Assembly (NCBI GenBank): GCA_040218415.1
Contig: JAVJRN010000066.1
Location: forward strand, 62,001 to 126,000
DNA length: 64,000 nt
From: JAVJRN01 sp040218415
GTDB lineage: Bacteria; Bacteroidota; Bacteroidia; Cytophagales; Cyclobacteriaceae
Direction: 5' to 3'
Both the position numbers and the translations under genes were made by a program. Below the pieces are notes generated by a model that was not told where the DNA came from, did no database searches, and was given only the letters and a program-made list of their open reading frames with translations. Position 1 is the stretch's first letter. Each line of letters starts with the position of its first letter. Below, piece after piece: positions 1 through 7,990 of the stretch.

Positions 1-573
1 GGCAAAACCAGCATTGCTGATCCACATCTTTTGTCCTGTGATCATGTAATGCTTACCGTCATCAGTTAAAACTGCTTTTGTTTTACCAGAGTTAGCGTCC
101 GAACCGGCATCTGGTTCCGTTAGGCAATAGCATGCTTTCCATTCGCCTGAAGCGAGTAATGGCAGGTATTTTTTCTTTTGTTCTTCAGTACCATAATATA
201 AAATAGGCAGTGTACCTATGCCAGTATGTGCTCCATATGCTGTAGAAAATGAGCCAGAAGAAGCCACTATGTCTGCCATCAGCATGCTTGTATTAAAGTT
301 CATGCCTAGTCCGCCGTACTCTTCAGGAACAGCGACTCCTAATAGACCTAATTCACCAGCTTTTTCCATTAAGGAAGGCATCAAACCTGGTTCTAGTTTA
401 TCTATTCTGTCAATTATGGGGGTAATTTCCTTATCGATAAAATCTTGAGTGGCAGCAGCCATCATTTTTTGTTCTTCCGAAAACTCTTCTGGTATGAAAA
501 TTTGGTGTGCGTCTGACTCTTTTACGAGGAATTCTCCTCCTTTGATTGCTTCTTTTTCTGCTACGGCTTCCAT
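1..573 (-). CDS. Acyl-CoA dehydrogenase, N-terminal part (cut by window edge)
   Basis: This minus-strand frame starts with ATG at 573-571 and runs off the window at base 1, giving 191 residues. It reads as the N-terminal and start of the middle domain of an acyl-CoA dehydrogenase, the FAD enzyme that makes trans-2-enoyl-CoA in beta-oxidation. The helical N-terminal domain includes LGVAVPEEYGGLGM near residues 78-91. The family hallmark LTEPDAGSD is at 151-159, followed by GQKMWISNAG at 180-189. The roughly 30-residue extension before the domain fits the longer (about 600-residue) acyl-CoA dehydrogenases common in Bacteroidota. The C-terminal domain with the catalytic base is outside the window. 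A palindrome-flanked promoter lies immediately upstream. Family assignment is firm; chain-length specificity is unknown. Confidence 0.94.
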   Translation of the reverse strand, partial: MEAVAEKEAIKGGEFLVKESDAHQIFIPEEFSEEQKMMAAATQDFIDKEITPIIDRIDKLEPGLMPSLMEKAGELGLLGVAVPEEYGGLGMNFNTSMLMADIVASSGSFSTAYGAHTGIGTLPILYYGTEEQKKKYLPLLASGEWKACYCLTEPDAGSDANSGKTKAVLTDDGKHYMITGQKMWISNAGFA

Positions 574-605
574 ATTATGTTATAATTCTGAGTTAATTCA
601 ATTTA

Positions 606-662
606 TTATGCATGCATACTATATTTCAAATATAGAAATAATATGTTATGCATGCATACTAT
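606..662 (-). promoter_or_regulatory. Promoter of the acyl-CoA dehydrogenase gene with two palindromic operators
   Basis: A 17-base direct repeat, TTATGCATGCATACTAT, occurs at 606-622 and 646-662. Each copy contains the perfect 12-base palindrome TATGCATGCATA (607-618 and 647-658), with centres exactly 40 bp apart. Between them, on the minus strand, TATATTTG at 634-627 matches the Bacteroidota -7 consensus TAnnTTTG. One palindrome would therefore sit over the -20 to -32 region and the other just past the transcription start. This is a classic repression geometry. The regulator is not in the window; a MarR- or TetR-family fatty-acid regulator is my inference. Confidence 0.72.
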
Positions 663-744
663 TTACAAAAAATCTTTTTCAATCCGATCAAAGGGATTCC
701 AATATTAATTTGTGGAGGCAGAGTCAAATAGGGGACTACTCTTA

Positions 745-1335
745 ATAGTGAACTCTAGTCTTTCACTGCCGACCGAAAAGTGCGTTGATTGAAATTTCGT
801 TTTTAAATTTGGGAGACAGATTCTCCTAGCATGATTGTATTGATCCACTTATTGCGTGTATCCGGAATTCTGGTTTTCCTTTGCTTCTTATGGGTAGCTT
901 TTTAGAAAGCCATAATTGCTGCTTTTGAATGAGTCAGCGCTAACCCACTTCGTTACTGTATGATGCCTATGGGCGTACAAACAACTATTGACACATCGAA
1001 GGTTTGTTGACAACAAAACCTTCCTTTGATGATTTTTTGATTTTGGTTGGGACATTTTCTCAAACTTTTGACAACATTAGACATAGTCTTTGGTAAGCTA
1101 CATCTTAATTCATCCTTGAATTTCCACACTGCTCATAGAAAATATCTTGTTGTTCATTGCGGCATGTTTTCATCTGCCAAGGGTAGGGCAGATTCTTAAA
1201 CAATAAAGTTAGGAGGTGCGGACGGATAAAAAGAGGAGCACGTTTTAAAGTCAGTGGTAGAAGAAGATCTACCATAATCAGCTAGTTCTAACGAATAAAT
1301 CTGAATTTGTGACTTATTCAAATAGCATTTACAAT
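745..1335. other. Gene-free stretch with no recognisable gene
   Basis: I see no open frame with believable coding character on either strand here. The one feature that stands out is an imperfect inverted repeat at 998-1023 (GAAGGTTTGTTG against CAACAAAACCTTC, one bulged base). Minus-strand frames are interrupted by several stops, so the stretch could be the decayed remains of a gene or mobile element, but I recognise no family in it. The short minus frame at 1196-1387 runs through the terminator at 1336-1368 and is probably not a gene. Confidence 0.4.
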
Positions 1336-1368
1336 ATAAAAGCCGGCTCTTAAGAAACCGACTTTTAT
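1336..1368 (-). terminator. Intrinsic terminator after the Roadblock operon
   Basis: ATAAAAGCCGG (1336-1346) pairs with CCGACTTTTAT (1358-1368) with one G-U position, around an 11-base loop. Read on the minus strand, the stem is followed by a T-rich run, as expected for rho-independent termination of the three minus-strand genes ending at 1436. The plus-strand side is also T-rich, so it may act in both directions. Confidence 0.7.
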
Positions 1369-1435
1369 ATTTAGAGGTTGAAATCAAGAAACTAGATTTA
1401 ACAACAACTGAAAATTTCGAATATTTTTGATGAAA

Positions 1436-1804
1436 TCAGCTGGCCTGTTTGGAAGACCCATCAAACTGTGAAGGAGCCGAGTGATTTAGCTTGATAATTT
1501 TCCCCTCAAAAATTTCAGACAATTCCTTTCTCAAATAATTCAGCAACAGGGTTTTATTCTCTCTTTCGTTAATAATGATAAGGAATTGATTTCCAGTAAT
1601 CCTTCTAAAAATAAGATATTGTTGAGAACTTATTTTGATCCTTAACCAATCAAAAGCATCTTCCGTCGAATGAAACCACTTCATCCACGGAAGTACATTG
1701 GTATCGTTGGTAATGTCTTTTACATGACTATCTGCCCCTCTTACAATTAACTTACAATACGTGAGATCGGGAAAGTTTTCTACAACCCTTTCAATTAAAT
1801 TCAT
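1436..1804 (-). CDS. Unknown protein, third gene of a Roadblock-type operon
   Basis: This 122-residue protein has no signal peptide or membrane segment and I recognise no named family. The first half contains the segment PWMKWFHSTEDAFDWLRIKIS, rich in aromatic residues. The second half (about 65-105) alternates two predicted beta strands (QYLIFRRITG, NQFLIIINERE) with an amphipathic helix. That order resembles the C-terminal half of Roadblock/LC7 folds, so a divergent Roadblock-like fold is possible, but this is inference. Its ATG overlaps the stop of the upstream gene by four bases (1801-1804), indicating translational coupling. A serine-rich tail follows. Confidence 0.72.
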   Translation of the reverse strand: MNLIERVVENFPDLTYCKLIVRGADSHVKDITNDTNVLPWMKWFHSTEDAFDWLRIKISSQQYLIFRRITGNQFLIIINERENKTLLLNYLRKELSEIFEGKIIKLNHSAPSQFDGSSKQAS

Positions 1805-2112
1805 GCTGCTATTTCCTTTAAGAAGTCTTTTGATTGTATTTCGAACAATGCTCGGTTTTCGTTTTCATGACCTTGGAGTTCTGTGATTAACATGGTATCA
1901 TTCTCCGTACAAAGGAAGTAATCTTGACCATCAATCGTAAGGTATAAATGTTGACAATGATTAAAGCATTCCTTCAAACTTAAACTATCAATGATTTCAA
2001 GGTGTTCAAAATGGGATTCTTTGTAATGGTATAAATCGCTGAAAGTATCATAAATAGCAAGTTCTTTGACCATTTTCCAATCACTTCGAAAAGCTGCTAT
2101 CTCCTTGTCCAT
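1801..2112 (-). CDS. Unknown small protein, middle gene of a Roadblock-type operon
   Basis: This is a 103-residue cytosolic protein. The N-terminal half is rich in aromatic and acidic residues (WKMVKELAIYDTFSDLYHY). The C-terminal part shows a strand-turn-strand pattern (LYLTIDGQDYFLCTEND, TMLITELQG) and then a helix. It begins immediately after the Roadblock gene's stop codon (2113) and shares an ATGA overlap with the following gene, so the three are certainly co-expressed. I recognise no named family. The tail again vaguely recalls Roadblock folds, which would make this a trio of related small proteins, unproven. Confidence 0.72.
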   Translation of the reverse strand: MDKEIAAFRSDWKMVKELAIYDTFSDLYHYKESHFEHLEIIDSLSLKECFNHCQHLYLTIDGQDYFLCTENDTMLITELQGHENENRALFEIQSKDFLKEIAA

Positions 2113-2490
2113 TTAGAGATTTTTTTCAATTTCTTCTCGCCCTTTTCTAACAATATTTCTAAGCATGGCAAGATTTGCTTTGGCTTTATCTGCCGCCAGA
2201 TAGATCATATGCGTTCCATTCGACGTGCAACTGATAAGGTGATATTGCGATTCGAGTGTGATTAAGATATCATCAATCTTTTCATTGAGTCCTAGAGCTT
2301 TAATCGCTTTTAGCTTAGACTTCACCACTTCTGCGTTGTAGGCACTAGCAATCTCGGGATCTAGAGTTCCGTCGGAGAAATTACCTAAATCCATGCCAGA
2401 CTCTAACTCAACAACAGTGACAGCATGAACTCCATCAATACTACCTTTCACATCCTCAATGAATGCTTTTACAAAATCGCCTTTTGCCAT
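2113..2490 (-). CDS. Roadblock/LC7-domain protein
   Basis: This 125-residue single-domain protein looks like the Roadblock/LC7 family (MglB-like): a first helix, then GVHAVTVVELESGMDLG (strands about 20-36), a central helix (residues 45-68), strands IDDILITLESQYHLISCT and THMIYLAAD, and a long terminal helix. Roadblock proteins usually dimerise and regulate small Ras-like GTPases such as MglA, which sets polarity in gliding bacteria. No GTPase gene is in the window. It is the first gene of a tightly packed three-gene operon. Fold assignment is fairly good; the partner is unknown. Confidence 0.78.
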   Translation of the reverse strand: MAKGDFVKAFIEDVKGSIDGVHAVTVVELESGMDLGNFSDGTLDPEIASAYNAEVVKSKLKAIKALGLNEKIDDILITLESQYHLISCTSNGTHMIYLAADKAKANLAMLRNIVRKGREEIEKNL

Positions 2491-2831
2491 TACTTTATGT
2501 TTTTTATTTAATAAGTGCCCAATTTAAACTATTTCTAGATTCAATAGATTGAATTCTATTTAATAAAAACTCAAAAGTATAATTCATTAATAACGTGAAT
2601 ATCCTGTCAATGAGTCTACTCCGAAAAGTTTTTAGTTGAATCACTTTTTAAGGGGTTTAAGTATTACTTCTATAATTTTCTCGATTGAAAGATGAAGTGT
2701 CTTAAGACTCTTATTGAAATACCTCAATGTTTTTGATAAATAGTAAAGCATAAATAACAACTCATCTCTGTTTTACGACAGTTGAGTAAGTATTAATTCT
2801 TCGCTGAATCTCGATTATTGATGTTTGGGGC
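2491..2831. promoter_or_regulatory. Divergent intergenic region between the Roadblock and TonB-receptor operons
   Basis: This 341-base AT-rich region lies between two divergently transcribed operons and must hold both promoters. Two short palindromes are visible: ATTCAAT-AG-ATTGAAT at 2539-2554, about 50 bases upstream of the Roadblock start, and the perfect GTCTTAAGAC at 2699-2708. Neither matches a regulator site I can name. I found no strict TAnnTTTG box at a convincing distance from the receptor gene. Confidence 0.35.
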
Positions 2832-4976
2832 ATGAAGCGATTGATACAATTCATGTTTTCCTTTTTTATCTCTGTTCAAGTGATGAGTGGACACCTTATT
2901 AGTGGATACGTAATTACGGAAGATAGTGAGCCTTTAATTGGAGCCAATATTTACTTGAAGGATAGCTATGATGGTGCTACGTCTGATATCGATGGATATT
3001 TCAGTTTCGAAACTCTAGAGACTGGGAAACAAACAATAATTGTAAGTTTTATGGGCTTTTACACGATCGAGCGAGAGATTCAAATTGATGCCGACATGCA
3101 ATTGGAGTTTCAGATGCTGCCTGCATTCAATGCGATGAGTGCAGTAACTATCACAGCAGGAACTTTTGAAGCAAGCGATGACAAAAAGGCTGTTGTGCTC
3201 AATAGTTTGGATGTAGCCATGACTGCCGGAGCAACGGCAGATATAGCTGGTGCGCTAAGTATGCTCCCTGGGACACAAAAAAACACCCAAGATGGTCGCT
3301 TATTTGTGAGAGGCGGACGAGCGGAAGAGACGGGCGTCTACATAGATGGGTTGGAAGCAGCGAACTTTTACAATACTACCGGAAACGGTGTTCCTACAAG
3401 AGGTAGATTTTCACCTTTTCTTTTCAAAGGAACTTATTTTAGTACAGGGGGGTATTCTGCAGAATATGGTCAGGCTCTTTCCTCTGCGCTAATCTTAGAG
3501 TCAAAAGGTGTTGAGCCGAGCACGAGATACGATATTTCGCTGATGTCGGTTGGCATGGATGCTTCTACAGTTCAGGTAAAAGGGGATCGCAGTATATATG
3601 GAAAAATTGGCTACACCGATCTTACACCCTACAATGCTTTCATTTCGCAACGATTGTCTTGGCAGCAAGCGCCTCAGTCAATAGATGGAGTGGTTTCCTA
3701 CAAACAGAATTATACCGATGGTTCTAAAATCAGATCTATGGCCATGATTAGCAAGAATAAAATGCAATTTTCAAAGCCTACCATTTTAAATGAACAAGGT
3801 ATCACTGAGGTTAAACTGGCTAATGATTACGCTTTCGCTCAAGCCTCTTACATTAAGCCTGTAGACGATTTAAATTTTATAACGATAGGGATTTCCGGAT
3901 CAAAAAATCGCGATGAATTTCATCTTGACTCATTATCCACTACGATTCATAGCTTTAACACACATGTCAAAATGAAGTGGGATCATACGTTTAGCGATCA
4001 AACCTTTTTAAAATCAGGGGTCGATTTTTTTTACAGAAGTTTTGACCAAAAAGTTGAAAGTGATACGCTTTTCAATTTGACATACCATCAACAAAGAATG
4101 GCCATTTATTCTGAGCTGGATCACTATTTCAGTGAAAAGGTTATTCTTAGAGTTGGCGCTAGGTTCGAGCGAGAGGTTTATCTGAAATCAACGACCATTT
4201 CTCCAAGAATTTCATTGGCTTACAAGCTGAATTTAACTGACCAGATCTCACTGGCAACTGGAAGGTTTTATCAGGATCCATCAGAGCAATACCTCAGAGC
4301 AAATGATGAGCTTTCGCAAGAACGTGCGGATCATTATATGCTGAACTTTCAAAGAAATTCAGATAATCGTGTCTTTAGAGTAGAGGCATATTTAAAAGAT
4401 TATGAACAGTTAATCTCATTTTCTCACGAAACAGACCCAAGGTCATTTGCAAATGATGGTTATGGATACGCATACGGCCTTGATGTTTTTTGGAGAGACA
4501 GAGGTGGAATAAAGAATATTGACTATTGGCTTACTTATTCATGGCTTAAATCTGAAAGAAAATATAAGAGTTTCGATGAATTGGCTGTCCCAGTTTATGC
4601 GACGACTCATAATGTTTCCATAGTGGCCAAAAGATGGTTTAGCAGGTTAAAAACCCAAGCTGGTATTTCCTATTCGGTGGCGAGCGGAAGACCATATGAC
4701 CATCCGGGTATTGAAGGACTAAATGAAAGTCGTACCAAAGCCTTTCATGACCTGAGCTATAACATGGCTTGGCTACCCAATAAAAACATCATTGTGTATT
4801 TCTCTGTGACCAACCTACTTGGCTTTGATCAATCATTTGGTTTTCGGTTTTCCGACGAACCAGATAATCATGGCAACTTTCAGTTTGAAGAACAGAGAAT
4901 GCCAGCTAGAAGAATGCTTTTTCTAGGGTGCTTCATCACCTTGGGACAACTTAATGATCAACTCGAAAATCTTTAA
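2832..4976 (+). CDS. TonB-dependent outer-membrane receptor with carboxypeptidase-like N-terminal domain
   Basis: This 714-residue protein begins with a signal peptide (cut near residue 19-20), then a carboxypeptidase-D regulatory-like beta-sandwich (about 22-108; SGYVITEDSEPLIGANIY). A plug domain (about 115-225) contains LFVRGGRAEETGVYIDG, and a beta-barrel runs to the C-terminus. Such receptors import a substrate with energy from ExbB-ExbD-TonB. It is smaller than SusC porins and has no SusD partner, which argues against polysaccharide uptake and for a siderophore, vitamin or metal complex, though the substrate cannot be read off. It heads a five-gene unit with a DUF2141 protein, a repeat protein and a LytS/LytTR system. 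Confidence 0.92.
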   Translation: MKRLIQFMFSFFISVQVMSGHLISGYVITEDSEPLIGANIYLKDSYDGATSDIDGYFSFETLETGKQTIIVSFMGFYTIEREIQIDADMQLEFQMLPAFNAMSAVTITAGTFEASDDKKAVVLNSLDVAMTAGATADIAGALSMLPGTQKNTQDGRLFVRGGRAEETGVYIDGLEAANFYNTTGNGVPTRGRFSPFLFKGTYFSTGGYSAEYGQALSSALILESKGVEPSTRYDISLMSVGMDASTVQVKGDRSIYGKIGYTDLTPYNAFISQRLSWQQAPQSIDGVVSYKQNYTDGSKIRSMAMISKNKMQFSKPTILNEQGITEVKLANDYAFAQASYIKPVDDLNFITIGISGSKNRDEFHLDSLSTTIHSFNTHVKMKWDHTFSDQTFLKSGVDFFYRSFDQKVESDTLFNLTYHQQRMAIYSELDHYFSEKVILRVGARFEREVYLKSTTISPRISLAYKLNLTDQISLATGRFYQDPSEQYLRANDELSQERADHYMLNFQRNSDNRVFRVEAYLKDYEQLISFSHETDPRSFANDGYGYAYGLDVFWRDRGGIKNIDYWLTYSWLKSERKYKSFDELAVPVYATTHNVSIVAKRWFSRLKTQAGISYSVASGRPYDHPGIEGLNESRTKAFHDLSYNMAWLPNKNIIVYFSVTNLLGFDQSFGFRFSDEPDNHGNFQFEEQRMPARRMLFLGCFITLGQLNDQLENL

Positions 4977-4994
4977 TAATTAAAAAACAGAAAA

Positions 4995-5420
4995 ATGAAA
5001 ACGGTTCAAATTTTAGTAATTCTAGTATTGTGCTTAGGTTTTAAAGTGTCCGAAGCACAAGAAACAGGTAATCTTCAAATAGTCATCAGTGGTTTTGCTA
5101 GTATTGAAGGAAAAATAGAAGTGGCACTGTATAATACAGAAGAAAATTATATGTCAAAAAGTTTTATGGCTATTTCTACCGAGGTAGATAGGAGTGAAGT
5201 AACAGTGAATTTTGATAGTATCCCATTTGGAGAGTATACCTTTAGTATGTATCATGATGCCAATAATAATGGTAAAATGGATACGAATATGCTTGGTATA
5301 CCGAATGAAGATTATGCATTTTCGAACAATGCCAATGGAAGGTTTGGTCCACCTGATTACTCAGCATGTCAATTTAAAGTCGATCAATCATCAGTTTCTC
5401 AAATAATAAAACTTAATTGA
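4995..5420 (+). CDS. DUF2141 family secreted protein
   Basis: This 141-residue protein has a clean signal peptide (cleavage after SEAQ, about residue 22). The rest is the DUF2141 beta-rich domain: GNLQIVISGF..GKIEVALYN, then PFGEYTFSMYHDANNNGKMDTN with an Asp/Asn-rich loop that could bind calcium, then LGIPNEDYAFSNNA. The family often sits beside TonB receptors or in envelope operons, but its biochemical role is not established. It lies 18 bases after the receptor gene and 1 base before the next, so it is co-transcribed. Confidence 0.88.
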   Translation: MKTVQILVILVLCLGFKVSEAQETGNLQIVISGFASIEGKIEVALYNTEENYMSKSFMAISTEVDRSEVTVNFDSIPFGEYTFSMYHDANNNGKMDTNMLGIPNEDYAFSNNANGRFGPPDYSACQFKVDQSSVSQIIKLN

Positions 5421-5421
5421 C

Positions 5422-6054
5422 ATGAAACTACATCTGTATATTATACTATTTTGCATAATCTTAAATCTACAAGCACAAGATTTGAAGTTTCAAAAGGCAA
5501 TACTAAAAGGTAAGGCATTGATAGAAGAGGCAAATTCAATTTCGAAATATCAAGAAGCAGCTAATTATTTTGAACGAATTTCAAAGAACGAAGCTGAAGA
5601 GTGGCTTCCGCTTTATTATCAGGCTCGGGCGAAGATCATAATAGGTAACCTTTTGGCTGGAGAAGAAAAGGAAGCTCACTATCAAGCATCGTTAGAATTA
5701 ATCGATCAAGCTGAAAAATTGAATAATAATGCCGAATTGATTGCCTTGCGTGGCTTTGTGCATATGATGCGGTTATCGGCTGATCCCGCCACACTAGGTC
5801 AGTCACTTTCACCATTAGTTTTTGGACTGTTTCAAAAGGCGATTAACTTGGAACCAACTAATCCGAGAGCTTTACTTTTTATGGGTCAGATGGAATATGG
5901 TACTTCTCAGTTTTTTGGGTCTTCTACGGAAAAGGCATGCAATTATATCAATCGTGCCATTGAGCTGTTCGACCAAGAAGCAATGCAGCTTACCTTAAAA
6001 CCTACTTGGGGATTGGAAAGTGCTAAGTTTAGCGCTGAAAAATGTAATCAATGA
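5422..6054 (+). CDS. Secreted TPR-like helical repeat protein
   Basis: This 210-residue protein has a short signal peptide (cleavage after LQAQ, residue 18-19) and is then entirely helical. Patterns near residues 40-60 (YQEAANYFERIS), 85-115 and 133-160 (LFQKAINLEPTNPRALLFMGQM) look like tetratricopeptide repeats, which usually mediate protein contacts. It lies one base after the DUF2141 gene and overlaps the sensor kinase start by four bases (ATGA), so it may act in the periplasm with the receptor or the kinase. No exact family is recognised. Confidence 0.82.
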   Translation: MKLHLYIILFCIILNLQAQDLKFQKAILKGKALIEEANSISKYQEAANYFERISKNEAEEWLPLYYQARAKIIIGNLLAGEEKEAHYQASLELIDQAEKLNNNAELIALRGFVHMMRLSADPATLGQSLSPLVFGLFQKAINLEPTNPRALLFMGQMEYGTSQFFGSSTEKACNYINRAIELFDQEAMQLTLKPTWGLESAKFSAEKCNQ

Positions 6055-7106
6055 GCGTTTACAACGAAAACATCAGCTGGAAAGGCCAGCTTACTCAGAT
6101 TTTTCTGATATTCTTCATAGGGGGTTTGCTGCAAGAAGGTGTTATTGATCATTTTCTTATGGGGAAGGAAGGTTTCGATATTCGAACGGCATTATTGAGC
6201 GGTGGCTTTTGGGTAGTGATGTGGAAAGGAAGTGAGTATATGGTTATACTCATGGATAAAACACATGTTAAATGGGACGAAAAGCCTTTAGTTAGATTAT
6301 TGCTTACATTGGTATTGACGGTGGTATATATATTTATTGCTGTGACTCTATTGAACATTATATTCTTTGTGATTTTTGGTGATTACAAGCTTTTAGAAAT
6401 AATCAAAAGTCTAAATTGGAGTAGTTATAGCTTTTCATTATATGCAACCCTTGCTATTGGTACTATTATGCATGGTCGTGGATTTTTAATGGAGTGGAGA
6501 CAAGCAGCCATAGAGATGGAGCGTTTTAAGAATGAAAGTTTAAAATCCAAATATGAGTCTTTGAAAAATCAGGTAAACCCTCATTTTCTCTTCAATTCTT
6601 TAAATGCATTGTCTTCGTTGGTTTATGATGATCAGGCAAAAGCGGTAGAGTTTATCAGAAAACTCTCTCAGGTTTATAGATATGTTCTAGAAAATAAAGA
6701 TCATGAATTGGTTCCGCTAGATGATGAACTTGAGTTTCTTAGGAATTATATTTTTCTGCAAAAAATTAGATTTGGCGAGAATTTGATTGTTGAGATTGAT
6801 CGTGGAAAATTTGCTGGCTTTGTACCTCCATTAGGTATTCAGCTTTTGGTTGAGAATGCCATTAAGCACAATATAGTTTCTGAAAACAAACCGCTTAAAA
6901 TTGATATTATCATCAATGATGAAACTTACTCGATTAGCAATAATATTCAAGAAAAACTAACCAAAGACTCGACAGGTATAGGTTTGAAAAATCTGATATC
7001 TCGCTATGAATTTTTGACTAAGAAACCTGTCAAAATCTTAAATGAAAATGGAATTTTTGATGTACGCCTTCCAGCTTTAAAGGATACTCACAAAATAGAG
7101 GCATAA
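6051..7106 (+). CDS. LytS-type sensor histidine kinase
   Basis: This 351-residue protein has four hydrophobic segments in the first half (about 14-32, 46-68, 81-111, 124-141). A His_kinase domain follows, with phospho-acceptor motif NPHFLFNSLNALSSL (His178), and a HATPase domain with N-box LVENAIKHN (266-274) and glycine box STGIGLKNL (307-315). It has no periplasmic sensor domain, so the signal is probably felt through the membrane segments or a partner. Kinases of this class phosphorylate LytTR regulators, and one is encoded 9 bases downstream. Overlap with the upstream repeat-protein gene ties it to the TonB receptor unit. Confidence 0.93.
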   Translation: MSVYNENISWKGQLTQIFLIFFIGGLLQEGVIDHFLMGKEGFDIRTALLSGGFWVVMWKGSEYMVILMDKTHVKWDEKPLVRLLLTLVLTVVYIFIAVTLLNIIFFVIFGDYKLLEIIKSLNWSSYSFSLYATLAIGTIMHGRGFLMEWRQAAIEMERFKNESLKSKYESLKNQVNPHFLFNSLNALSSLVYDDQAKAVEFIRKLSQVYRYVLENKDHELVPLDDELEFLRNYIFLQKIRFGENLIVEIDRGKFAGFVPPLGIQLLVENAIKHNIVSENKPLKIDIIINDETYSISNNIQEKLTKDSTGIGLKNLISRYEFLTKKPVKILNENGIFDVRLPALKDTHKIEA

Positions 7107-7115
7107 CTTTACACT

Positions 7116-7883
7116 ATGAAATTTATAATAATTGAAGATGAACAACTTGCGGCCAAAAGATTGCGTGCTTTAGTAGAGGAATTGCGCCCAGATTATGAGT
7201 TTGTTTCAAAATTTGATTCGGTGGAAAGTGCAACCATTTCATTACCTGTGTTGAAGTATGATTTATTATTGATGGATATTCAGTTGGCCGATGGAAATTC
7301 CTTTGACATATTTGATCAAATCAATATTAAAACGCCAATTATTTTCACAACGGCCTATGATCAATATGCTGTAAAGGCGTTTAAGGCCAATAGTGTCGAC
7401 TATCTTTTGAAGCCGATAGATAAGACTGAGCTTGAAAAGGCAATTGTGAAATTTGAAGAATACTTCAATTCCCAAAGCAATGAGCCAGCCATCGGTGAAA
7501 ATCAAAACGATCTGATACATCTGATTAAATCACTGCAGCCTAAGGGTAAAGAGAGATTTGTGGTAAGGGTGGGTGAACATTTAAAAACGATCGAGACGGT
7601 TGATGTACAGCTGATCTACAGTATGGATAAAGCTACTTACATCCTGACTAATCAAGGGAGAAAATACTTAATAGATTATTCTGTTGATAAAGTTGATGAG
7701 CTGTTGAATAAAGATAAGTTTTTTAAAGTTTCGCGGAAATTCATAGTAAACTTAGGTGCCATAAAAGACATCATCACATTTACTAATTCGAGGCTCGAAA
7801 TTGTTGTAGATCACTTTGATGAAGAACAGGTAATAGTGGCTCGGGAACGAGTAGCACCATTTAAAGAATGGTTAGACAGGTAA
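7116..7883 (+). CDS. LytTR-family DNA-binding response regulator
   Basis: This 255-residue protein has a receiver domain (1-120) with acidic pocket IIEDEQ, phospho-acceptor Asp54 (LLLMDIQLADG) and conserved Lys in YLLKPID. A LytTR DNA-binding domain follows (about 150-255; RFVVRVGEHLKTIETVDVQLIYS, then FFKVSRKFIVNLGAIKDI). It is the cognate partner of the kinase just upstream. The operon context suggests it controls the TonB receptor unit itself or genes for the same substrate, but no LytTR direct repeat was identified with confidence upstream of 2832. Confidence 0.95.
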   Translation: MKFIIIEDEQLAAKRLRALVEELRPDYEFVSKFDSVESATISLPVLKYDLLLMDIQLADGNSFDIFDQINIKTPIIFTTAYDQYAVKAFKANSVDYLLKPIDKTELEKAIVKFEEYFNSQSNEPAIGENQNDLIHLIKSLQPKGKERFVVRVGEHLKTIETVDVQLIYSMDKATYILTNQGRKYLIDYSVDKVDELLNKDKFFKVSRKFIVNLGAIKDIITFTNSRLEIVVDHFDEEQVIVARERVAPFKEWLDR

Positions 7884-7948
7884 ATCGAGTCATTTGTCTA
7901 AGTATAAGCTTGTTGGTCGAATATGACAGTGTGAATTGAGTGTATGTG

Positions 7949-7964
7949 TTAATTTTAAAATTAA
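7949..7964. repeat. Perfect 16-base AT palindrome upstream of the KTSC-like gene
   Basis: TTAATTTTAAAATTAA reads the same on both strands. It lies 27 bases before the ATG at 7991 and after the LytTR gene. It could be an operator or a weak transcription-stop element. Such palindromes also arise by chance in AT-rich DNA, so confidence is low. Confidence 0.3.
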
Positions 7965-7990
7965 TAATGGGTCTTAAAAAAAAGCATTAA

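Noticed and set aside
218..745. Two plus-strand frames covering the acyl-CoA dehydrogenase gene and its promoter
   Set aside because: They are shadows of the minus-strand enzyme, whose motifs fit far better.
1196..1387. A 63-residue minus-strand frame with an aromatic start
   Set aside because: It reads straight through the terminator hairpin at 1336-1368, is rich in Ser/Lys with no clear domain, and has no ribosome-binding site that I can see.
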